64,000 nucleotides of DNA from the NCBI GenBank assembly GCA_964016985.1, contig OZ024826.1, positions 43,512,978-43,576,977 of the forward strand. Reading direction: 5' to 3'. The notes below the pieces were generated by a model. It was not told where the DNA came from. It saw nothing but the letters and a program-made list of their open reading frames with translations, and did no database searches. Positions within the stretch are counted from its first letter, which is position 1. Every line of letters begins with the position of its first letter. This document shows, piece after piece, positions 11,497 through 23,461 of the stretch. This DNA is from Anodontia alba (Eukaryota > Mollusca > Bivalvia > Lucinida > Lucinidae). Both the position numbers and the translations under genes were made by a program.

Positions 11497-11534
11497 TATA
11501 TCAAAGAATAACAGCAAACTCTTATTAATGCTAA

Positions 11535-11830
11535 GGATTCTGGCTAAAAATTTTAGCAGACAAATTTTGAAAAAAAAAAAATAAATAAATATTTTCCAAA
11601 GATAAATAACATAACAACATACCCTAATTAACACACAGAATGCAGAACAAATATATCAGTAGACAACATTTTGAACATAGTTTGCCTAATTTTCCCAGAA
11701 AAGAGGATCTGACATTTCATGCAAACTGTCTCCTTTGAAGACAATTTTGTGGACATTTTGTACAAAATGAAAAATCCTTTTTTTTTTTTTTGGAAATTAA
11801 GATATCATCTGTCATTTGCTGAATGTAAAA
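11535..11830. mobile_element. Degraded delta MITE, core C
   Basis: TTTTCCCAGAAAAGAGGATC and GACATTTCATGCAAACTGTC are recognisable at about 11690-11740; the right arm is decayed and interrupted by a T run at 11777-11791. Confidence 0.45.
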
Positions 11831-12189
11831 GCTAGACTCACCAAATAGAATACACAGTAGTTCCTTTATTTCTAATAATACAAGTTTTTAAGCTACTGAG
11901 GGTTGATAAGAATTCCTGCAATGTGTTCAACATCAGCCTGTAAATTGTCATTTCTCATTAATTCTAACCAACCATCTTAAAGCACAAGGAGAAAAAATGG
12001 TGCTAGTGATTTAAAGGAATTATTGGGAAACCAGTCAAATACAATTGTAGGTCAGAGGAGCACTGAGTGCCTTTAGTGAGCATCAAGTGACCAGGCCAGC
12101 ATGCACATGGTATTGTTAGGATAGTTGTTCACACAATGTATAACTTCTGGATAAACTATTCATTGATGGTTCTAACCCATCAAAGTGCA
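11831..12189. other. No recognisable feature
   Basis: Unassigned sequence leading into the minisatellite. Confidence 0.4.
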
Positions 12190-12544
12190 AAAATCGCTTT
12201 AGGCAAAATCTCTTGTGACAAAAGACAGAATCTCTGGTGACACAGCTCAAATGTAATAATAGCAGATACACAAAAGACATAGGGCAGAATCTTGTGTGAC
12301 ATAGCTAAAATGTTTTAAGGTTTAATGGCCCTATCAACAATATTTCAGTCATGTCGAGTCATCACACAGAGGAAGAGAGAAAAAAAGAATAAAACACCCC
12401 AATTACTGAAGTTGTTTAAGTAGTGGCTAGAAACTGCTAAAAAGCCAATGATGGCTGGGCAAAAATCCTCTGAAAGTTTCAGTAGGAGGTGCACCACCCA
12501 AAACAACTCCAATGCGCAATGACATGATTGACTCAGTTGAATGA

Positions 12545-12660
12545 GGCTGTACATCCTAATCAACCCATTAGAGTCATGTCAAGCTGGTCAGTTTACCTAA
12601 CCAGATCAAACTGGTGAACTCCTGATCACCACTTGGATGGGCATCTGACTGAACCACTGA
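12545..12660 (-). mobile_element. SINE S1 remnant in the minisatellite
   Basis: GTCATGTCAAGCTGGTCAGT, TTACCTAACCA and a decayed tRNA-like end (CTCCTGATCACCACTTGGAT, ACTGAACCACTGAGATC) match S1 copies, with most of the body missing. Confidence 0.55.
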
Positions 12661-14554
12661 GATCACATAATGACATAAAGCAGAATATTTTTGACACAGT
12701 TTGCACAAATGATATATGTTTAAATCTCTCATGACAGACCTCAAAAGCATAAATGGTATAAGGCAGAATATCTTGGGCTGCAGCTCAAAAGCAAAAATGG
12801 CATCAGCCCGTAAATCATGTGACAGGGCTAGAAAGCACAAATGGCATCAGGAAGTAATCTTGTGACACCATTCAAAAGCACAAATGACATCAGGCAGTAA
12901 GTCCAAAAGCATAAATGACATCAGGCAGTAAGTCTTGTGCCACAGCTCAAAAGCATATGACATTATGAAGAATGTCTTGCACAAATGGCAAAGGCAGTAT
13001 GTATAGACACTATTCAAAAGCACAAATAGCATTAGGCAGAATCTCAAGCAACACAACTCAAAGGCACAAATGGTATCAGGCAGTATATCATGTGACACCA
13101 TTAAAAAGGAAAAATGGCAAAAGGTAGTAAGCCTTGTGACACTACTCAAAAGCACAAATGGCATCAGGCAGTACGTTGTGTGACACTGCTCAAAAGCACA
13201 AATTAATGGCACAAATTAATGGTACTGTGACACCGTGACACTATTCAAAAGCAAAAATGGCATCAGGCAGTAAATCATGTGGCACCACTAAAAACACAAA
13301 TGGCAACATGTAGTACGTCTTGTGACACTACTGAAAAGCACAAATGACATCAGAAGTAATTGACACTGCTCAAAAGCATAAATGGCATCAGACAGAAGTC
13401 TTGTGACACTGTTCAAAACCATAAATTGCATCAGACAGTAAGTCTTGTGTGACACTATTCAAAAGAACAAATGTCAGGAGACAGCAAGTCTGATAACACA
13501 ACTTAAAAGCCAAAAAAGCATGCAGCAGTAAGTCTTGTAACACATCTCAAATGCACAATATCATAAAGCAGTTCTTTTGACACATATCAAATGCACAAAC
13601 AACCTAAGTCTAAGCTCAAATGACATATTTTCTTATGATTCTTATGTCTTGTCACACCAATCAAATGCACAAATTGCATCAGGCAGTGTGACGCAGTTCA
13701 AATGCTATTAGTATGACATAGCATCATGCAGTACATCTTGTCACACAGCTCAAAAGCACAAATGGCATAAGGCAGTATGTCATGTGCCTTGTGACAGCTT
13801 AATACATAAATGACATTAAGCAGTATGTCATATGACACAGCACAAATGGCATCGGCAGTGTGTCTTGTAACACAGCACATCTCACATCAGGCAGTATGTC
13901 TTGTGACGGCTCAAATGCATAAATGGCATAAGGCAATATATTTTGTGATAAAGCTCAAATGTGAAAATGGCAACAGGCAGTTTGTCTTATGACACAGCTC
14001 AAATGCATTATGACATCAGGCAGTATGTCTTGTGACACAGCTCAAATTCATAAATGGCATCAGGCTGCAGTATGTCTTGTAACACAGCACAAATGGCATC
14101 AGGCATTACGTCTTGTGACAGCACAAAAAGCATAAATAACATTAGGCTGTATGTCTTGTGACACAGCTCAAATACATAAATGGCATCAGATGGTATGTCT
14201 TGTGACACAGCTCAAATACAAAAATGACATCAAACAGCATGTCATGTGACAGCTCAAATGCATAATGGCATTAGGCAGTATGCCTTGTGACAGCTGAAAT
14301 GCATAAATCGGATCAGGCAGTATGTCTTGTGACAGCTCAAATGCATAAAGGGCATCTGGCAGTATGTCATGTACAGCTCAAATGCATAAATGGCATCAGG
14401 CAGCATGTCTTGTGACAGCTCAAATGCATAAGTGGTATCAGGCACTATGTCTTGTGACAGCTCAAATGCATAAATGGCATCTGACAGCATGTCTTGTGAG
14501 AACTTAAATGCATAAATGGCATCAGGCAGTGTCTTGTGAATAACTTCAAAAATG

Positions 14555-14765
14555 TATAGACAAGAGTTATGGTTCTTGTAGTCTACACATTGTCCGATGA
14601 TGCTTTATACTTCTATGAAGTTTCATGAAAATATCTTGAAGGGTTTTCAAGTTAAAAAAAGCGGACACCATTGCATGACAGACAGATGGACAGACAGACA
14701 GATGGAAGACTACCAAGGAAAAAACAATATGTCTCAACCTCTGTCAGGGGGAGACATAATTATAT
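14555..14765 (+). mobile_element. 3' end of a tandem-core element inside the minisatellite
   Basis: TATGAAGTTTCATGAAAATA, a GACAGACAGATGGACAGA tetranucleotide-like tail and the terminal TCAGGGGGAGACATAAT. Only one unit and the tail are present; minisatellite units resume on both sides. Confidence 0.5.
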
Positions 14766-15421
14766 AATCATATAGGTATGTTTTCATGATGGTCTTGTGA
14801 CACAGCTCAAATGGCATCAGGCAGAATGTCTTGTGGCAGTTCAAAAGCATAAATGGCATCAGGCAGTATGACTTGTGACACAACTCAAAAGCATAAATGA
14901 CATCAGGTAGTATGTCTTGTGACAAGGCTCAAATGCTTAAGCAGCATCAGGCAGTAGGTCGTGTGACAATTCAAATGTATAAATGGCATTTGGCAGTATG
15001 TCTTTTGACTCAGCTCAAACCCATCAATGGCATCTGGCAGTATGTCTTATCAAACAGCTCAAATGCATAAATGGCATCTGGCAGTATGTCTTGTGACAGT
15101 TCAAATGCATAAAGGGCATCTGGCACAGCTCAAATGCATAAAGGGCATCTGACAGTATGTCTTGTGACAGCTCAAATGTATAAATGGCATCTGGAGTATG
15201 TCATGTAACAGCTCAAACCCATAAATGACATCTGGCAGTATGTCTTGTGACAGCTGAAATGCATAAAGGGCATCTGACAGTATGTCATGTCACAGCTCAA
15301 ATGCATAAAGGGTATCTGACAGTATGTCATGTCACAGCTCAAATGCATGAATGGCATCAGGCAGTATGTCATGACACAGCTCAAAGGCATACATGGCATC
15401 TGGCAGTATCTCTTGTGACAG

Positions 15422-15728
15422 TTTGTTTGTTTGTGTTGAGGTCTTACAGCCCAGTCAACCCAATGCAGTTATGTCGAGCACGGTTAGTTTACCTAACCAC
15501 ACATTTACTGGGCAGGCTCAGTCCTCCAAGTGGTTAACCAGTATTGTGCACATTCTTTCGCCAGAAACTGACAACTGCCCTTCTTGAATCAACAGGAGAG
15601 AATGACTGTAGAAAATATTTCATGATCAATCTCCACGAAAGAATGTTACCCACCTCGGCGGGGGTCAAATCCGTGACCTCCTGGTCTCCAGTTGGACGCG
15701 CATCCAACTCAGCCTCCGAGTCCGATCA
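15422..15728 (-). mobile_element. SINE S1, near full length, 12-bp flanking repeats
   Basis: Body matches S1 with the TTTGTTTGTTTGTGTTGAGG end at the left and a damaged tRNA-like head at the right. CTCTTGTGACAG occurs at 15410-15421 and again at 15729-15740. This reads as a target-site duplication, though the minisatellite itself contains similar words. Confidence 0.8.
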
Positions 15729-16142
15729 CTCTTGTGACAGTTCAGATGCATAAATGGCATCTGGCATAATGATTTATGACACAGCTCAAATGCATCAATG
15801 GCATCTGGCAGTATGCTTTGTGACAGCTCAAATGCATAAAATTAATGGCGTCTGACAGCATTTCATGTGACAGCTCAAATGCATAAAAGGCATCTGCCAG
15901 TATGTCATGTGACGGCTCAAATGCATAAATGGCATCTGGCAGTTTGTCAAACCCACAAAAAAAAGGCAACTGTCAGTATGTCTTGTGGCAGCTCAAACCC
16001 ATAAATGGCATCTGGCAGTATCTCTTGTGACAGCTCAAATGATAAATGGCATCAGGCAGTATGTCGTGACACAGCTCAAATGCATAAATGGCATCTAGCA
16101 GTACCTCTTGTGACAGCTAAGATGTATAAATGGCATCTGGTA

Positions 16143-17411
16143 CGAAAGTGAGTCAATAAGTAACCAGCCTATCCCATTTCTGATGGATCGAGATGGTCAC
16201 GATTTTCATGCTTTGTTTCAATATATGTTTTATACATGGGTACAAAATTGCACATGTATCAAGTCATTCTTTCATAAGATACTGAATGTCAAACATGGCT
16301 AGTGATGCAAAAGCATGCTTTTCATCTAAAGAAGAGTGCCATGCTATACTTGTATTTAAAAGGTAAAACAGGCAAGGAAATACACGGCGAGTTAGCCGAT
16401 GTTTATGGGTCTTCTACACCGTCTTATGCTCAGGTTAAATTCTGGGTAGGGGAATTCAAACATGGTAGAACATCTTTAGAAGATGAGGCCAGGTCTGGAC
16501 GCCCACTGGATGCCACCGGCAAAGAAATGTGTAAGAAAGTTCGGGATTTGGTATACTCTGATAGGGGAATTCAGGTGGAAGAAATAGCACAGGTATTATG
16601 CATTTCACATGGTAGCGTTTCAACAATCTTACATGATCATTTAGGTTTGCGCAAGCTAACAGCCCGTTGGGTCCCCAAATCCCTTAGTGATGAGCAAATG
16701 GCAACCAGAGCATCAGTATGCAGTGCCTTGTTGAAGGGTTTTAGGTCAAAAGATGATTTTCTTTTGCATCTGGTGACTGTAGATGAGACTTGGGTTCATT
16801 ATTATGAGCCAGAGAATAAAGCTCAGTCATCAGCGGGTAGGGCCTGGGTCCCCGAGGCCAAAGAAGTTCGAGACGCAACCATTTGCTGGCAAGGTGATGG
16901 CCACAGTATTTTGGGACGCAAAAGGTGTTATTATGGTGGACTTTTTACCCAAGAGAAGTACAATAACTGGAGTGTACTATGCAAACTTGTTAGACCAGTT
17001 GAGAACCGCCATCCATGAAAAACGCCGAGGTAAATTCTCTAAAGGTGTTTTGCTGCAACAGGACAATGCGAGAGTCCCAACTTGCAAAGTTGCAATGGAT
17101 GCTGTAGGGCGAAACGGGTATGAATTAATACCACATCCTGCCTATTCGCCTGACCTAGCTCCTAGCTACTTCTTCCTATTACCAAACTTGAAAAAGGATA
17201 TCCGTGGACTTCATTTCCAGTCTGATGAAGAAGTCGTGATGGCAGTTGAGGAGTGGGTCAATGGAAAGGATCCTGACTTTTTCAGTTCTGGGCTGACGGC
17301 ACTTGAACACTTTGGCCTAAGTGCATCACACTAGAGGGCATTACATCGAAAAAGAAGAGGTGGATCTCACCAGGATATAAGTTAGGCTGGTTACTTATTG
17401 ACTCACCCTCG
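16143..17411 (+). mobile_element. mariner DNA transposon, full length, inactive
   Basis: Terminal inverted repeats of about 30 bp: left GTGAGTCAATAAGTAACCAG preceded by CGAAA, right CTGGTTACTTATTGACTCAC followed by CCTCG. TA dinucleotides at 16141-16142 and 17412-17413 are the expected target duplication. The minisatellite continues on both sides (...GGCATCTGG before, GTATGATTTGTG after), so the insertion point is resolved to the base. The internal transposase is a pseudogene. Confidence 0.92.
16302..17334 (+). pseudogene. mariner transposase, frameshifted and missing the third catalytic Asp
   Basis: The first frame (16302 to about 16840) carries the N-terminal helix-turn-helix region with VKFWVGEFKHGRTSLEDEAR and SGRP, the second helix-turn-helix (VEEIAQVLCISHGSVSTIL), and VTVDETWVHYYEPE with the first catalytic Asp (codon 16782-16784). 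A one-base shift near 16835 moves the reading to a second frame (to 17334) with FWDAKGVIMVDFLPK, LLQQDNARVPTCK (second Asp, codon 17062-17064) and YSPDLAPSYFFLLPNLKKD. In the mariner DD34D family the third Asp directly follows SPDLAPS; here that codon (17167-17169) is TAC, Tyr. The usual C-terminal HYIEKE tail is readable in yet another frame after the stop. The element can therefore not encode an active transposase. Confidence 0.92.
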
Positions 17412-18615
17412 TAGTATGATTTGTGACACAGATCAAATGCATAAATGTAAACTGGCAGTATGTCTTTTGACACAGCTCAAATGCATGAATGGCATCTGGC
17501 AGAATGCCTCGTGACAGCTCAAATGCATAAACAGCACCTGACAGTATGTCATGTGACAGCCCAAATGCATAAATGGCATCTTGCAGTATGATTTGTGACA
17601 CAGCTATAAGTATAAATGGCATCTGGCAGTATGCCTTGTGACACAGCTCAAATGCATAAATGGCATCTGGCAGTATGATTTGTGACACAGCTATAAGAAT
17701 AAATGGTATCTGGCCGTACATCTTGTGACACAGCTCAAATGCATACATAAATGGCATCTGGCTGTATGCCTTGTGACAGCTCAAATGCATTAATGGCACA
17801 AGACATATTGCCAGATGCCTTTTATGTATCTGACATACTTCCAGATGCATTTGTGCTGTCTCATGTCTTGTGACACAGCTCAAACACATAAATGGCATCT
17901 GGCAGTATGTCATAAGACAGCTCAAATGCATAAATGGCATCTGCCAGTATGTCATAAGACAGCTCTAATGCATAAATGGCATCTGGCAGTATGTCATAAG
18001 ACAGCTCAAATGCATAAATGGCATCTGGCAGTATGTCATAAGACAGCTCAAATGCATAAATGGCATCTGGCAGAATGTCAAGTGTCAGCTCAAATGCATA
18101 AATGGCATCAGGCAATATGTCTTGTGACACAGCTGTAATGCATAAATGGCATCAGGCAGTATGTCTTGTGACAGAGCTGGAATGCACAGATGGCGTCAGG
18201 TAGTAGGTCTTGTGATATAGCTCAATGCACAAATGGCATAAATTAAAATTTTCTGTGACTCAGTTCAAATGCATAAATGTCATTAGGCAGCATTTCTTTA
18301 GACTAAGCTCAAATTTGATTCAGCATAGGAATTATTTATAATCTACATAAATCATATTATTTAAAATGCCTTTTAATCAGCCTGTGTAAGTTTCCGCCAC
18401 AGAAGGGTAATGCGATGTGCAGAAAATAGCCAAAGAGTGTTTTACTTTTGTTTAAAAGATTAGAAGACTAAAACTCGCAGCCGTGGGGCCAGATGCATAA
18501 ATGGTAATACAGCAGAACCTCTTGTGAAATGTTCAAATACACAACAGTTACTGCTTAAGGTAGAAATTCTTGTGACTGAGCTCAAATGCAGAAATGCATT
18601 AAATGGCACAGATGA

Positions 18616-18879
18616 TACAAAGACACTGAAATACCAGAAGGCCATACCCCTGACAGAAACTATTTTTATGACTGAAGAGAACCACCAAAATAATGCTTAA
18701 TTAGATTTTATGGACAAGTTATTGGTGCTTCTGACCATCCACAGACAGTAACTCTTCCAAAGGGTGATTAAATTGTCCTAATCCAATTTACCATAATTCA
18801 CAATAAATCTTCATTTTCTGCATAAAACATGGCCTCCATAGATCATCCCATCTGCATACCATAATTACTAAAAATACCT
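18616..18879. other. No recognisable feature
   Basis: Short unassigned interval between the minisatellite and the next MITE. Confidence 0.35.
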
Positions 18880-19078
18880 GAACCCATTTTAGTTTGGAGA
18901 CACCCAAATGGGTAACTGGCAAACAGTGCAGACTCAAAATTAGACACCACAGAATGCGGCATCTGATCAGCATCTACACTGTTTGTATTAACAACAAGAA
19001 TTTCTACAAAACATTGTAATAATATAAACTGACCAGGAAATAGACTGGTCCAAAGGTCCACTCCACATAAATGGGTTA
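18880..19078. mobile_element. MITE with core A hairpin, AACCCATTT ends
   Basis: GAACCCATTTTAGTTTGG at the left and CATAAATGGGTTAATT at the right are inverted ends. Hairpin 18920-18988 has diverged GCAAACAGTGCAGA arms around CCACAGAATGCGG. Confidence 0.55.
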
Positions 19079-19314
19079 ATTACCCTAAGTATAGATACCC
19101 TTAATTTTGTACATGTAAAACAAGTCCATTTGATTACTCAGACAGAAGATATATTTAAAAGGTACTGAAAGAATATGGAAAATAGAAACAGGAATCAACT
19201 AGAAGCAGTTTGGTCCATGTCAACAGTTTGCTCAGGAAGGTCTTTCCCATTAATTTAGGATAGATCTGGTATTTGGTGAGCAGAAACATAATGGGACACA
19301 TCAGTGGTACACAA

Positions 19315-21670
19315 AACAAGAGGCCCACGGGCCACGATTCGCTCACCTGAGTGACATAGCCACTGCAGACATGCAGATGTTATGCAACATTTATCCAATC
19401 CTATCATCACAACTAATGAAAATATCATCATTTGAACAGTTCTTGGTTTTGAAGACGAATGTATGGGCCTGACAGTCAATGGAGCATGATCATTTGAATA
19501 AACTATCAATCACATTTCAACAGAAGGATCAATGTGAAATTTGGTGGAAATTGGCTAAGTGGTTTCTGAAGAATCGCGATTTTATACATGTAAACAGCAC
19601 AGTGGCAGGGAAATATTATAAATATAAACCAGATGATGGCCATCTTAGATTTCCAATCAGAACAATTTTAACTACTGTTGATCTACAAGTCACTTCGATA
19701 CTTTCAACATAAATGTATATGGCCCACACAAATAGGGAAGCACATTTGACCTTGGAAGCAAAAAAGTCAAATGTCAACATAGAACCATCATTTGAGCAAT
19801 TTTGGTAGATCTCCTATCCCCTGTTGCAAAGATTAGGACCCAGTGCTTATTTGGTTATGGAGAAGAAGATTTTTAAAGGTTTTTACCATATATGTGCATG
19901 GCAGCCATTTTGATCAATGGACCATACCCATTTTAGCAATCTTTCATTCTCCTGCCCATGGAGGCTCTGCATAATATTTGAGCAACACTGGCCCGGAGGC
20001 TTCAGAGGAAAAGCCATTTGAAATTATCAACATTTTGTCCATACAAATGTATGGGGCCCATACAAATGCAAACAGAAGCAAACTTGACCTCGCCGTAAAA
20101 AGGTTAAATGTCAATGTATGACAATTATTTTAGCAACCTTGGTAGACCGCCCGTTCCAGATGATATATGCAAAGATTCAGCCACAAGCCATCCTCTGTTT
20201 TGGAGAATAAGATTTTAAATGTTTTTCCCCATGCAAATGCATAAGGAAGCAACTTGACCTTGCCGTAAAAGGTCAAATGTCAATGTATGACCATTATTTT
20301 AGCAACTTTGGTAGACCCCCTGTCCCCGATGATTTATGCAAATATTCAGCCCCAAAGCATCCTCGGTTCTAGAGAAGAAGATTTATAAAGGTTTTTACCA
20401 TATATGGGCATGGCGCCCATCTTGGTCAACGAACCGTGACCATTTTAGCAATCTTTTGTTCTCCCTACCTAAGGAGGCTCCATATGAAATTTGAGCAAAA
20501 TTGGCCCAGGGGCTCCAGAAGAGAAGTTGTTTGAAATTCTGAACACTTTTTCCCATACAAATGCATAAGGAAGCAAAATTGACCTTAACGTAAAAAGGTC
20601 AAATGTCAATGTACGACCATTATTTTAGCAATTTTGGTAGCTCTCCTGTTTCCGAAGATATATGCAAAGATTCAGCCATAAGGCATGCTCGGTTTTGGAG
20701 AAGAAGATTTTTAAAGGTTTTTCCCATACAAATGCACAGGGAAGCAAACTTGACCTTGCCGTAAAAAGGTCAAATGTCAACGTACGACAATTCTTTTAGC
20801 AATGTTGGTAGACCTCCCGTCCCCGATGATTCCTGCAAAGGTTCAGCCCCAAGGCATTCTCGGTTCTGAAGAAGAAGATTTTTAAAGGTTTTTACCATAT
20901 ATGGGCGTGGCGGCCATCTTGGTCAACGGACCGCAACCATTTTAGCAATTTTTCGTTCCCCCACCCTAAGGAGGCTCCATATGAAATTTGAGCAAAATTG
21001 GCCCAGAAGCTCCAGAGGAGAAGTTGTTTGAAATTCTGAACACTTTTTCCCATACAAATGCATAAGGAAGCAAAATTGACCTTAACGTAAAAAGGTCAAA
21101 TGTCAATGTACGACCATTATTTTAGCAATTTTGGTAGCTCTCCTGTTCCCAAAGATATATGCAAAGATTCAGCCATAAGGCATGCTCGGTTTTGGAGAAG
21201 AAGATTTCTGAAGGTTTTTCCCATATAAATGCATAGGGAAGCAAACTTGACCTTGCCGTAAAAAGGTCAAACGTCAACGTACGACAATTCTTTTAGCAAT
21301 TTTGGTAGACCTCTCGTCCTCGATGATTCCTGCAAAGGTTCAGCCCCAAGGCATTCTCGGTTCTGGAGGAGAAGATTTTTAAAGGTTTTTACCATATATG
21401 GGCGTGGCGGCCATCTTGGTCAACGGACCGCGACCATTTTAGCAATTTTTCGTTCCCCCACCCTAAGGAGGCTCCACATGAAATTTGAGCAAAATTGGCT
21501 CAGCGGTTTTAGAGGAGAAGTCGTTTGAAAATGTTAACGGACGGACGGACGGACGGACGGACGGACGGACGCACGGACGGACGCACGGACGGACGGACGG
21601 ACGGACGGACGGACGACGGACGAAAAGTGATCACAATAGCTCATCCTGAGCAGAGCTCAGGTGAGCTAAA
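19315..21670 (+). mobile_element. Pearl-like tandem-core element with (ACGG)n tail
   Basis: Begins AACAAGAGGCCCACGGGCCA followed by GCTCACCTGAG and ends CTCAGGTGAGCTAAAA, so its tips are short inverted repeats. The interior has about four copies of a roughly 500-bp unit (marker ACCATTTTAGCAATCTTT at about 19.92, 20.44, 20.94 and 21.43 kb), each made of two related halves containing AAAGGTCAAATGTCAATGTA. The tail is an (ACGG)n microsatellite at 21536-21618. Tandem core plus tetranucleotide tail is the architecture of bivalve pearl elements and Helentron-associated elements; the specific assignment is inference. Confidence 0.7.
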
Positions 21671-21822
21671 AACATTACAAATGTAGGAAAGGGAAGTAAG
21701 CAATTTTGTGAATGGGTGTCATCTAGATGGCTATCTTAAATTTGCTAAACTTATCACCTCCCTCATCTACACTGATACAACAAGGTTCTTACTGGCTAAA
21801 AATTAAGAGAGTTTATGGTAAG

Positions 21823-22265
21823 ACATAGCTCCAGATATAAGAGGAGGTTTCCACATAATATTTTTCTTATTTCTCCATGCAAAAACTTATGTTGTGGGTA
21901 CTCATTAAAAGTGCCTCTACAAGGCACTTCTAATGAGTACTACAATGTAAGTTTTTGTGGAGTAATAAGAAAAATATCAGGGCCCAGTTGTTCAAAGCGT
22001 CGTTAGCTTAACGAGCTTGTTAAGGGCCATTTGGTTAACTGTTTTAGTAGATTCAATATACAATTTTCTGAAATTTTTTGCTGAAAAAATGTGGGTAGCT
22101 TTTGCACTGCAAAAGCTACTCACATTTTTTCAGCAAAAAATTTCAGCATATTTGCATATCACTCCATGTAAATTTTAACCAATCTTTAACTAACGACGAC
22201 GTCGTTAGCTTTGAACAACTGGGCCCAGTACTTTCCAGTTGAAAAAGTGCCTTATCTGGAGCTAT
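21823..22265. mobile_element. MITE, epsilon ends, core B, carrying a nested insertion
   Basis: Left end CATAGCTCCAGATATAAGAG, hairpin 21887-21962 with GTTGTGGGTACTCATTAAAA arms, right end CCTTATCTGGAGCTATGG. The right arm is interrupted by the GGGCCC-ended MITE at 21980-22226. Confidence 0.75.
21980..22226. mobile_element. MITE with GGGCCCAGTTGTTCAAAG ends
   Basis: Inverted ends GGGCCCAGTTGTTCAAAGCG and CTTTGAACAACTGGGCCC. Inner hairpin with TGCTGAAAAAATGTGGGTAG and its inverse around GCAAAAGC. A second copy lies at 29734-29981. Confidence 0.8.
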
Positions 22266-22651
22266 GGTAATAACACTGCATGTAACATGCTACAACAAAA
22301 CAAGACATGACAGAAGACAATGAACTGTGTCTTCTGGGTGGTTTACACTCTTGGATTCATTGGTTCTTGTGTGAGTTCTTGTGCATCATGATTCATATGC
22401 TAAACTAATAATGGCAGCAGATTGTTCTCAATCAACTTAGTTACAAATGACCATAGCAATTAGTCTAAAAATTCCAACTGAACAAATAATAATGGGACCT
22501 TAATTTATTACAATTCCCAAAAGTAAAGTAAAGGAAGCCATAAATTTTACAAAAAGAGGCCTCCTTTGCAAAATTTGTTACTTCCCTAAAAGAATTCTTC
22601 ATTCTTTTCTTGTTTGAAACAAAAATTTCACTTTTCAAAATTTAACATTAA
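22266..22651. other. No recognisable feature
   Basis: Unassigned interval; only short inverted words (AGAAGACA / TGTCTTCT near 22313-22340). Confidence 0.4.
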
Positions 22652-22655
22652 TTAA

Positions 22656-22860
22656 CCCTTCTTTTGCTAAACACAACATGCCCTGTCTTAGCAAACAGTG
22701 TAGATCCAGATCAGTTGGCTTGTTCAGAAGCCAACTGATCTGGATCTGCACTGTTTGTCATTAAATATGCAAATTTCTTATCAAAAACCCAGATCAAGTA
22801 ATCTGATTGGCTGGAAATTAGAAGTGGATGTAGCATCTTAATTTATTCAGCATGACAAGG
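22656..22860. mobile_element. TTAA-flanked MITE, beta ends, core A
   Basis: TTAA at 22652-22655 and 22861-22864. Hairpin 22691-22760 with GCAAACAGTGTAGATCCAGA arms, followed by GTAATCTGATTGGCTGG and TAATTTATTCAGCATGACAA. Confidence 0.8.
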
Positions 22861-22963
22861 TTAATCATAACAAACACATACAAGATGCAGTCAGCTGTGC
22901 AACTTTAGACATCTAACACTGCCCGTCAATCAAGAGTTTGGTTGGTTTGGAGTTTAATCATCC

Positions 22964-23234
22964 CGAAAACATACCTATATAATTTTGACCCCCTTAAACC
23001 CCCCTTTTATATAGTAAAACTGGGGTTTACAGGGGTATACATTATTTTTCTTATTTCTGCTCAAAAACATAGATTGTGGGTACTCATTAGAACTGCCTCA
23101 GCGAGGCGGTTCTAACGAGTACCCACAATCTATGTTTTGAGCAGAAATATGAAAAATATTAGAATTTTTTTATCTGAAAATATGCCAGTTTTTGGTTGTA
23201 AAATTTTCAATATATTTGAATAGGCGTGTTTTCG
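22964..23234. mobile_element. MITE, zeta ends, core B
   Basis: CGAAAACATACCTATATAAT at the left, inner AAAACTGGGGTTTACAGG, hairpin 23069-23144 with GATTGTGGGTACTCATTAGA arms, and right end GAATAGGCGTGTTTTCG. Confidence 0.8.
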
Positions 23235-23237
23235 TAA

Positions 23238-23455
23238 TGGGCCCAGTCAACACTATCAAGGCTATGAGGAGCTGAACATTCACTTTACCTAACTATACTT
23301 TTTCTGGGCAGGCTTAGAGTCCTCTAATTCGTTAACCAGTACTTGTGCATATTCTTTCACCAGAAACCAACACAAGTGCCTTCTTGAATCAGCAGAAGGG
23401 AGAGAATGACCATAGAAAATATTTCATGATTAATCTCAACACACCATCCTTTCGG
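23238..23455 (-). mobile_element. SINE S1, 5'-truncated
   Basis: GGGCCCAGTCAACACTATCA to GATTAATCTCAACAC matches the S1 body; the tRNA-like head is absent. Confidence 0.65.
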
Positions 23456-23461
23456 TTTCTT

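Larger units (their letters stand above)
12190..18615. repeat. 42-44 bp minisatellite array, interrupted
   Basis: Tandem copies of a 42-44 bp unit with the consensus blocks CTTGTGACACAGCTCAAATG, CATAAATGGCATCTGGCAGT and ATGT. Copies at the left (12.2-13.6 kb) are highly diverged, with units losing the AGTATGT block. Copies at about 17.88-18.08 kb are nearly identical 42-bp units. Interruptions: a SINE remnant (12545-12660), a tandem-core element end (14555-14765), a SINE (15422-15728) and a mariner (16141-17413). Because 42 is a multiple of three, ORFs of up to about 180 codons appear on both strands; they are by-products of the repeat. Confidence 0.9.

Noticed and set aside
17395..18138. Long ORFs on both strands with 14-residue repeats (minus strand up to 186 codons, plus strand 107 codons)
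   Set aside because: They come from a 42-bp tandem repeat whose length is a multiple of three; both strands are open at once and the frame is lost as soon as the unit length changes.
12190..18615. CRISPR-like regular repeats
   Set aside because: The units are directly adjacent with no unique spacers, no cas genes are present, and the context is eukaryotic. It is a minisatellite.
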